A stretch of DNA of 64,000 nucleotides from Phoronis australis (lineage: Eukaryota > Phoronida > Phoronidae): assembly GCA_002633005.1 (NCBI GenBank), contig NMRA01000066.1, positions 269,009 through 333,008 on the forward strand. The letters run 5' to 3'. Positions within the stretch are counted from its first letter, which is position 1. Each line of letters opens with the position of its first letter. The position numbers and the translations under genes are program-made. A model generated the notes under the pieces. It did not search any database. It was not told the origin of the DNA and worked only from the letters and a program-made list of their open reading frames with translations. Below are positions 48,201 through 57,200 of the stretch, one piece after another.

Positions 48201-51200
48201 CATGCTGATGTAATATGCAGTGAACCCATGTTTTCTTAATGGCGCCACCAGGTCAAACTGGCAGTACTCGGAGAAAGCATCAAATCTCAAAATTTGTTCA
48301 GCAGATATTCGTCAAAAGTTTGAAATTTTAACAATTTAGGTTTCTGCATAGACTTAAATCAGAAAAAAGTTAAAGTATTGTACAGTATAGTATCAAGTAT
48401 GCAAACACCATATCATTCTATTTTCATAATGATATTTGAAGGCATAGACTTTAGTTGAATTTAGTTATGCAGTGCTGGCAATCAATGGATACCAACCGTT
48501 AAACATTCCAGGGTCGTTTGGAACACCTGCTCTTCTGTGAATTTGCTCAAATTGCTCATGGCTAGACGACTTCTTCAATGGCTGCGCAAGGTGGCCTCCT
48601 TCTTCTCGACAAAGCTGCTCAGCGTCGCCGAAAGAGTGAGGCTCGGAATGATATTTGAAGCAGACATCGGTGAGGTGAGTAGCACCAAGCCAGCCACTTC
48701 CGCATTTAGCAACTACAAACAACAGAAACCGAAGCAAAACAATTCCAAGTAGTGCGTTTTATGTTGCCATTGATAAATTATAATTACTGTGGGAATTGAG
48801 TTAAGGATTTTGTAGTCCTTGTTAATGCAGGAGCATTCAGTCTTTTGTTTAGGAACTTTATGTCCACTAGAGGCGTTGTACATGTATGTACACCTTAGGG
48901 CGTTTCCAGAGTGCATTGTAATTGCTGTCTACACCCGCTCCTAGGTAATTGTTAATTGGCTGAATAGATGCTACCATTGTAATATAACCAATCACAGTGC
49001 AGTTTTGATAGTTTTTAGCTTGATCAATCATTTACAATTCTCATTTTAGAATATTGGTTTCAACATGTTGTGATGCGCTGTAAAGCGATTATTAGCTGGG
49101 CCACGCGGAAAACTCCAGTATGCACATGTAATTCTGTTAAGGCTTTACGTTTAGTCTATTCATGCAGGTTTTCTGGATCATTGTATGCCTAGTGTTTAAT
49201 TTTTGAACTGTAACGGCTGCTTTGTGGTGGTTTTGTCTAATGCGGGTTCGAGTCCCGTGTACTAGCGGTCTTGACAATTGGATATGCCTAACGTTTTGAG
49301 AACATTGTTTGGTTCCGTTGTTTGACAAACTGTATTTATCGTTTGTAGATAACCGTCTCTTTAAGAATAAATCGATTTAAAGGAAGCTGACGCGTTAGTC
49401 TATCGCCCACACTAATATAACTTGCAGAGTACTGGGAGTGTGTTCTGACATATATAAAATCACCATCTTTGCAGTACACGGCAACGATTTGAAATATCCT
49501 GTCATCACGACAGGGTGTAAGCCGGCAGCGAGATTCAAGTGTAGCCCTCGTTACTGAACGTTGGTTGATTGAAATGGAAAATAAGCAAGGTGGAAACGCT
49601 CTTCTGTTTTATTTATGTCAGGTCATTGGTTGTAATTACATTAGACTCGGAGAGGGGAATCGGCAATGAGTCCGATCACCTTCTCAATGTACTGTAGTAA
49701 TTGCTATTTAATTAGACTATCCTCACAAACTTTTCACACGAACAAGAAAGAGGTGAGCATTTTACACATTCTCCACAGAAAACACACATTGGTCCCTGTT
49801 CATGTATGCATAGACTCGAAGAATATAAATGACTTTAGTTTAATTATTTTGGGTCTATTTTATGTTTTCTACTTCTTTTCAAGATATTGTAGGTTCAACT
49901 ATAAAGAAAAAAAAAANATCAAAACTACGTTTTGTCTTTGTTTTCCCCGGCACCATTCTATCATAACCACACCTCGTTGGTTCAATGTTATGGCGAATTT
50001 GTGAATGAAAGGACTGAGGGTATACCGAAGCTGTTCTGTACCTGGCGGGAGACTCAATTTACTTGAAAGCCCTTTAACCTTTGACATTGGATAAGTGGTA
50101 AACAAATATCCACGCGGTTGTGCGGTTCCAAGGTGGTTCTGCTAAATCTTTTTTTTCTCGCTACGCAGTATATATTTCGTATTTGAAGTTCCCCGAGAAT
50201 GAAGATAAGGCATTTTGCTAGACACAAGTGAAATATTGTAAAAATGGCCCATTTTTGTGAATAAGGTTGGAAATATCCTTAAGTACATGAAATTCTGTTA
50301 AGGCTTTACGTTTAGTCTATTCAGGTAGATTTGCTGGATATTGTATGCCTAGTGTTTAATTGTTGAACTTTAACGGCTGCTTTGTTGTGGTTTTGTCTAA
50401 TGCGGGTTAGAGTCCCGTGTACAGCCGTCTTGACAATTGGATAGGCCTAACGTTTTGAGAACATTGTTTGATTCCGTTGTTTGACAAATTGTATTTATCG
50501 TTTGTAGATAACCGTCTCTTCAAGAATAAATCTATTTAAACGAAGCTGACGCGTTATTCTATCGTCCACAGTAATATGCCTCGCAGAGTACTGGGAGTGT
50601 GTTCTGACATAAAATCACCCTCTTTGCAGTACACGGCAACGATTTGAAATATCCTGTCATCACGACAGGGTGTAAGCCGGCGGCGAGATTCAAGTGTAGC
50701 CCTCGTTACTGAACGTTGGTTGATTGAAATGGAAAATAAGCAAGGTGGAAACGCTCTTCTGTTTTATTTATGTCAGGTCATTGGTTGTAATTGCATTAGA
50801 CTCGGAGAGGGGAATCGGCAATGAGTCCGATCACCTTCTCAATGTACTGTAGTAATTGCTATTTAATTAGACTATCCTCACAAACTTTTCACACGAATAA
50901 GAAAGAGGTGAGCATTTTACACAATCTCCACAGAAAACACACATTGGTCCCTGTTCATGTATGCATAGACTCGAAGAATATAAATGACTTTAGTTTAATT
51001 ATTTTGGGTCTGTTTTATGTTTTCTACTTCGTTTCAAGATATTGTAGGTTCAACTATAAAGAAAAAAAAAAACAAGAAATCGATTAATTAGTGAACTTAT
51101 GAAATGTTACAGTAGCAATCAGCGGTTTGATGGCCTGTCTGTAAAAAGACCTTTCACGTCTCATATAGCTAACTGTTGTGTTATCTACAACTTGGCGGTG

Positions 51201-54200
51201 AGGGAATAGTTTTGCCCAAATGACAGACTGCTCATAACGCGATCTGGCATCCTTTCCTGGTCAAAAACCAACGAATATGTGTTTGCCGAAGGGAACATAA
51301 ACATAAATGTCGAAATTTCTCGAGGGGTTTGCAGTCTATTTTTGAAAGGTGTGTAGATTGTTCATTGGAAATCCTAAAATAGGACCATCGTTGTAATTCT
51401 AAAAAGATTTGGGACAAAATTATTAACTCTCCCAAAAATACTCATCTTGAGAAGCCCATGCTTTCTTACAAAATTTTTCATTAAGTTCGGAGAAAGATCA
51501 GATTCAAAATCAAACATGTTTTTAAGACCTCACTAGTCTATTCTTCGTAGAAATTTAAAGGCGAAAGCAACCTTTTTTCATATATATCATTGAAACATCC
51601 GTTCAACATAAACACCGCTTATTAGTGTTAAAACTCAGGCAGAAAGCTAACTCTCACTATAGATATCGGTTCTCTACCGAAAATAAGTGATAGAAGAAGA
51701 ATGTTAAGATATAAAAAAATGCTGACCTTGTAAAAACGGTGGTTGTCGACACTTTTCTTAATTGCCCAATGTCCTGTATAGTCTGATTGGAAACATAGTC
51801 TGTCATGGCACAGAAAGATTTGAGTACAATTTGTATTGTTCCCATCGACTTGGTCATAATTAGCATTGAATATACTTGAAAATACTCCAATATCACAGTG
51901 CCGAGAAAGTACTGGATATTTTGGTCAAAATGCAAACGAAATACACCGACCAGATTTTCACCGATAGTGCTCTGAGCATTGTGAGGAAGCACGTCCTTCA
52001 TGCTAGATTGGGTTAATAAGACAGAGAGCAACCACTACCATGTCTGCAACAGCAAACCCTCAGTTCCACATACAGGATGAAATGTACAAAAGTTTTCAAA
52101 AAAGCAATTCAGTCTTAGACAGAATTCTTTCAGCTTTTGCAAACGTGGAAAAACGACTTGTCAGAGTTATTTTGTCAATTTAATGTAACACCTGTCACAA
52201 TGGCATTTTAGTCTAACTCTATTAATAGTCTAGTGCGACGTTATTGGGCCTTTCCACTAAATTGTTTGCCATTGCCTTGCAAGGCAAATCGTCGAATTCA
52301 GTAGACAAAGTTGTTCGAGTAACATTTCTCGATACTGAGAATTTGCAGAGATTTGAGGGAAACGAAATGGACATTTAGTCGCTGCTTTGTGGGTCGAAAA
52401 TGTCGGATTTCGTCGCTGTCTATTTTGAAGGCTATTGTATTCCGCAAAAGTTCCAGTCGGCCGATAGCTGAGCAAATACATCAGTCACACATTGGTTCTG
52501 AATGTAGTGTGCATGTACATGTAGATCCAATTAAAGCTCTTCTCAAAGGTCACACAATACCAACGTCAGCAATTTCCACATTCCAAAAACGTACCCTTCC
52601 GTAGTGTGTTAAGAGAAAACCCCCTAGTTTGACATACGACAGGTAGCTTGTCATCACAAGGCCTTGTTGTTATATTCATTATCCCGTTGACGACCTTTCC
52701 AGATACGCAATCCCCCATCTTCGGGAACGGTTTTGGAAACCACCGATAGAGTCGATTGTTTCTGGAAAAACATATCAGCGAGAAATTACCATGAGTAAAT
52801 TTTCTACCGCATCTGATTGTATTTCATCAACTTATTGCTGACTACGTCATTAAGACACGTTGCATAAAAGCTGCCATAGATATATAGATATATGCACAAA
52901 ACGTATCGAGAGTGGCGTACATAAAGTAATATCCCCGAGACATTATTCCGCGTATCGACCGAGACCGAAAAGTTGCGTCATTGCGCTCAGCAGTTATTTG
53001 TTTATTTACAAAAAGACTTGTAGAGCAAATGTCGCGATTTCGATAAAGTACGTGGAGCAAAAGTTCTCGAGATTTTGTTGAGAACTTGGGGGAAATGAAA
53101 CGTGATCTAGTTAAAAGAAATAGATATTTAGTCAGAGCTTTCTTGCACGTCAAAACTTCGTCAAATTTCGAAGCTGTCCAGTTTATCTTGAAAACTAGCG
53201 TACCTTGTCACCTCAAGCTTCTACCTGTTAAGATGTTGATGAAAAATGGAAACACGGAGAAATAATTATTGAGGATCTTTGTACTTGAGCTGCTACTTGA
53301 AATGAGATTGTTTGGCCTACGTCGTAAGAACCTATCACCACTGCCCATCGTCCATCAATTGTAGCAGCTGATGATGAACTTAAGCAGAATCTGCTCCGCA
53401 AACCGATTGTGCAATACAAAGAAGACTTACGTTGAATTCATGTTCAACAGTGGCGTTCCATCCCAATAAAATTTCCCAATTTCTGTATTAAAATGACCAC
53501 CAGTCCAAACTTCTCCAATACCTAAAGGGAATACGAATATTTTGAAGCCCGTTATGTAACAGTTGAACGCTATAAAACAATTCATGATGCCGTTTTGGAG
53601 AGTTGTGCAAAGAGCATAGTATATCCAAGTTTCATTTAAATCCAAACAACTACTTCTTCTGAGATGTGATGTCCCAAAGTTAGCCAAATTTGAACAAGAT
53701 TCAGCGACGGATCCAGGATTTTGAGTTAAGGGGGTCCAGGGTAGAGTACTCTAGCCAGTATTTAGCCCGTCAGACATTCGCACCCCCGAACTGCCAATTG
53801 GAATCTGGAAGAATTTTTGAGGGAGGAGGCATGGTCCCCTTCCCCCCAAATCCGCCGCTGAGATTCTGCATAACAGTAAAACAATGTTCTTTCACCGCAA
53901 TGCGATGCGCTTGGCCTTTTTTACGGACAACGCGAGTCGTCTTATGCTCATAGGATTATGGGAAACCTGTTAGACAACAGACAGCCCTCTGCGTAAACGT
54001 CCCAATCCATCTTCCCGTTAAATTTGTGTAAATCATGAGGACTATCGTAGCCGAAGATTTACGAGCTGAGGTGTATGCCTCAAATGCACGACAGCTGAGC
54101 TGACAGGTCATGTTATTTAAAGGGAGGACAACTGGGAACTGCTGACTGCACCCTGAATGTGTTGTGTAAATTAGGCATGGCCACTGAGTGTACATTTATG

Positions 54201-57200
54201 ATCGGCTGGTGTATAATTTGACTCAACACTTTGGATATACAAGCACTTCTTTACATAGGCTTACTAATACGAAAGTGTCGTAAGTGAGAATCATTTCGAG
54301 GATATATGTATAAAATAATAAATATATGCCACACTTACCACTTAGGTGCCCTGTAACACGGATACCGTAAAACTGTTTGCTTAAGGACAACATCATGTAC
54401 CCGCATAACTGTTTTCCTGCACTCCATGTATGAAGTCCCGTTTGCTGTTTGATGCAAGTTATTTCGCCCAAATCTGATAGGCTGGCGTTCCACCCGGGCA
54501 GACAGTCGACGCGTGGATCTGAAAGTAATTGCAAATTTTACTTCTACCACGGCTAGATAAATGGTATTAACATAATTGGCCGGTGGGCATTTGAAATGTT
54601 TTATTATCGACATAAGACAGATACAATCGCATTTGTTGCTACAATGTAAGAATCGACCTAGACCTTGACTTACTGATCACCAGAACCCCAAACCAGAGCA
54701 GCATTAGGTCAGCGTGAGTAACATTGGGTTCATTTTGGTCACCGTAAACGGAGGATCTGGGGATTTGCTTAGCGTGTTTGGATTCTGCTAGTTTGGAACT
54801 GGGATTTAAATGATGGCGGCTGGAATGTAAAGGCACGGCCATGAAATACATTCCGCCTTTTAAAGTTACTCCAACACTCATTCAGAAAAGCACGGAGGAA
54901 AGCATGAGAATGTGATTGCAATGTCATTTCTGGCAGCGTTATGGTGCCGTATACTTCATTTTGGGATCTCTGGTAGTCTGGGTTTTGTCCACGCCGTTCA
55001 GCCATACCAGCATTGTTAAAGGTTGATTGCACTTTTGCAGCAGAGACTGGGGCCTCCTTACTGGATTGGTACACCTTGACGTAGGGCTATACAAAGCGTC
55101 TGATTTGGTCTTCACGATGTTTTGCTAAGTAGGCTCCACAGTTAACTGCTTTTGGCGTTACTTGTGATTTACGAGATAAGTAAGAAAAAGTAAGATATAA
55201 GGGTGCAGTATCCTTTGTGCAGAGTAGATATGATGGCGGTGTGCTCGCGAGCTATATTTTAACAATACTTATTGCAATATCTCGGATTAGGAAATAACAC
55301 CATATTGTGATAAGAACCGCTTGTGTCTCGTTACGTAGAAACGCACGATGTCGGGAGATTCTGCGAGATATTGCCCTTTATTTTTTATGATTTTTGGCCA
55401 GATTTTTCTCACCGCGAGACAGTTATTGGATATCTCTGCTTAGTTTAGAAAAAACAGGCACTCTGCCAATTATGAATGGTTTAAGTTGCTGGCTCATTAC
55501 AGAAAGTGAGTAAAGTGTTTGTCGAGTTTCAAGATTTTCTAGGGACTCTTTCTCGAAGAGGACATTGTCTTCTGTTTTTAGCTAAGATCAATCTATGGAT
55601 GGCTTAGCTTGTTTTATGACAGAAAATATGTGTACAGCATGACGATTAAGGGCAAAAATCAAGTTTTTGGCTATACACTCTTCGCAAGCAAGGCCCTAGA
55701 CGGGTTGCCGCAAGAACTCACCAACAGTGACAACATTCGACAAATCCAGATTGTGTGTACGAAGTCTTGAACCATTCTTATCAGCGGTATCTTATTAACT
55801 TTGTGTTATCAGTTGTTATCTATTAAATCTGAGTTAATATATAGTAATTGATTGTTTACAAAATATTTCAAGACAAATGAAACACCCATTTTCCCAGTAC
55901 TTAAGACGTATGTTAACCAAGTCATTGAAATTTGATCACATTGTTAACAGTACCTCATGAAAAACAAAGCGATTCCATGAGGCATTCAGATACATTGTCT
56001 TTTATTTCAGTAAAATTATACAGTGATCGCTTTCGCGCCATTTCTAATATTGATTATCTGGTGTGCGCACGCTGGTGGGACAGTTACCATCTTTGTCACA
56101 AGTTTGTGTCGTGGAGTGTAAACACGGCATAAGGGCGCCAGGTTGGACGAAGTTGTTAAGGAATGAACTTGACCGTGGCATTTGCGAAGTGTAAACGATT
56201 ATCTGTGGTCGTTATCTTGTCATTTTACAATCTAGCTTGTCATAAACAACCTGGTGTTCAGTTTCAAATGCAAAGAGAATTGACACTAGACATACCTGGT
56301 TGGCACCACAATTTCGAACAGTTGCATCGATCCCCAAACGTGGTTACTAGTTTTGGCCTTTTCGACGGCGAAGGGCATTTGGCAGAGACAGAGGTATTTG
56401 GACAGTTGCTGACACACGATGCAACACCAGTCTTCCAACAGGAGCACGTCTGACACTCATCAATGTGCTTCTCTCTATAGTACAGAGTTTTACCAGGGTT
56501 GTTTGGAACAGAACATACGACTGAAACAAATAAACGAGAGGCACTTGAAAACGAACAAGCACGATAACATACATGTAAAGCTATTGCCAAGTAGCCTACT
56601 TGTAATACGTCTCTGTGGTCACCTCGAAATGCTTAACATTATTTATTTTATTTATTTATTTATTGTGATATTTAAAATGAGGGTGGCCTCTTCAGTGATA
56701 ACACTGCTTTCCAAGAGGGACTTCAACAAGAAAAACAATAATATAATACAATGAAGTAATAAAACAACAATGAAATATAAGTAACAAAGATATAATTAAA
56801 ATAGGTTGAGAATTAAGACGATAACTAAATGACAAAGGATGGTAAAAATTTAACTAAGACAGGAGAAATAAATTAAGAGATGACTGTAGACAGTGAGAGT
56901 ATTTACGACAAGGAAAATATGACATGATTAAGACAGGCAGAGTATAAAAAGTTATGTAAATTACAGCCACTTGTTAATAGCTACTTTGAAGGTAGTAATT
57001 GAATTGGACCGTTTAATTTCTGGGCTAAGATAATTCCATATTATAGCAGCTTCATATTTTGTTCTACGCGAGTTACATTTTGGCAGACATAAAGAATATG
57101 TGTGTGTCTTTGTATCCTACAGCAACGTCTCCTAACGCAGTTTGTCCAAAATGTTGGCTATTTGAAACCAATCATCGAAACAGGGTCGTTTCCGTTTGGC

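Larger units (their letters stand above)
48713..52594. other. Paralog B intron between the two lectin domains
   Basis: 3.9 kb holding the two A-tailed repeats. The open stretch 51657-52031 on the minus strand has no recognised motif or paralog A counterpart and is not called as an exon. Confidence 0.6.

Noticed and set aside
49240-49265. tRNA gene suggested by GGTTCGAGTCC
   Set aside because: Only the T-arm is tRNA-like; no A-box, anticodon arm or acceptor stem was found, and it lies within a repeat.
51657-52031. 124-codon minus-strand open frame in the intron between lectin domains
   Set aside because: No recognisable motif, no paralog A match, and the flanking exons already join in phase without it.
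53228-53419. Minus-strand open frame between lectin-1 exons 2 and 3
   Set aside because: Flanking exons already join in phase 2 and the segment has no lectin signature.
53956-54195. Minus-strand open frame with several cysteines between lectin-1 exons
   Set aside because: Inclusion would interrupt the lectin fold between its first and second exon, and it has no clear splice sites.
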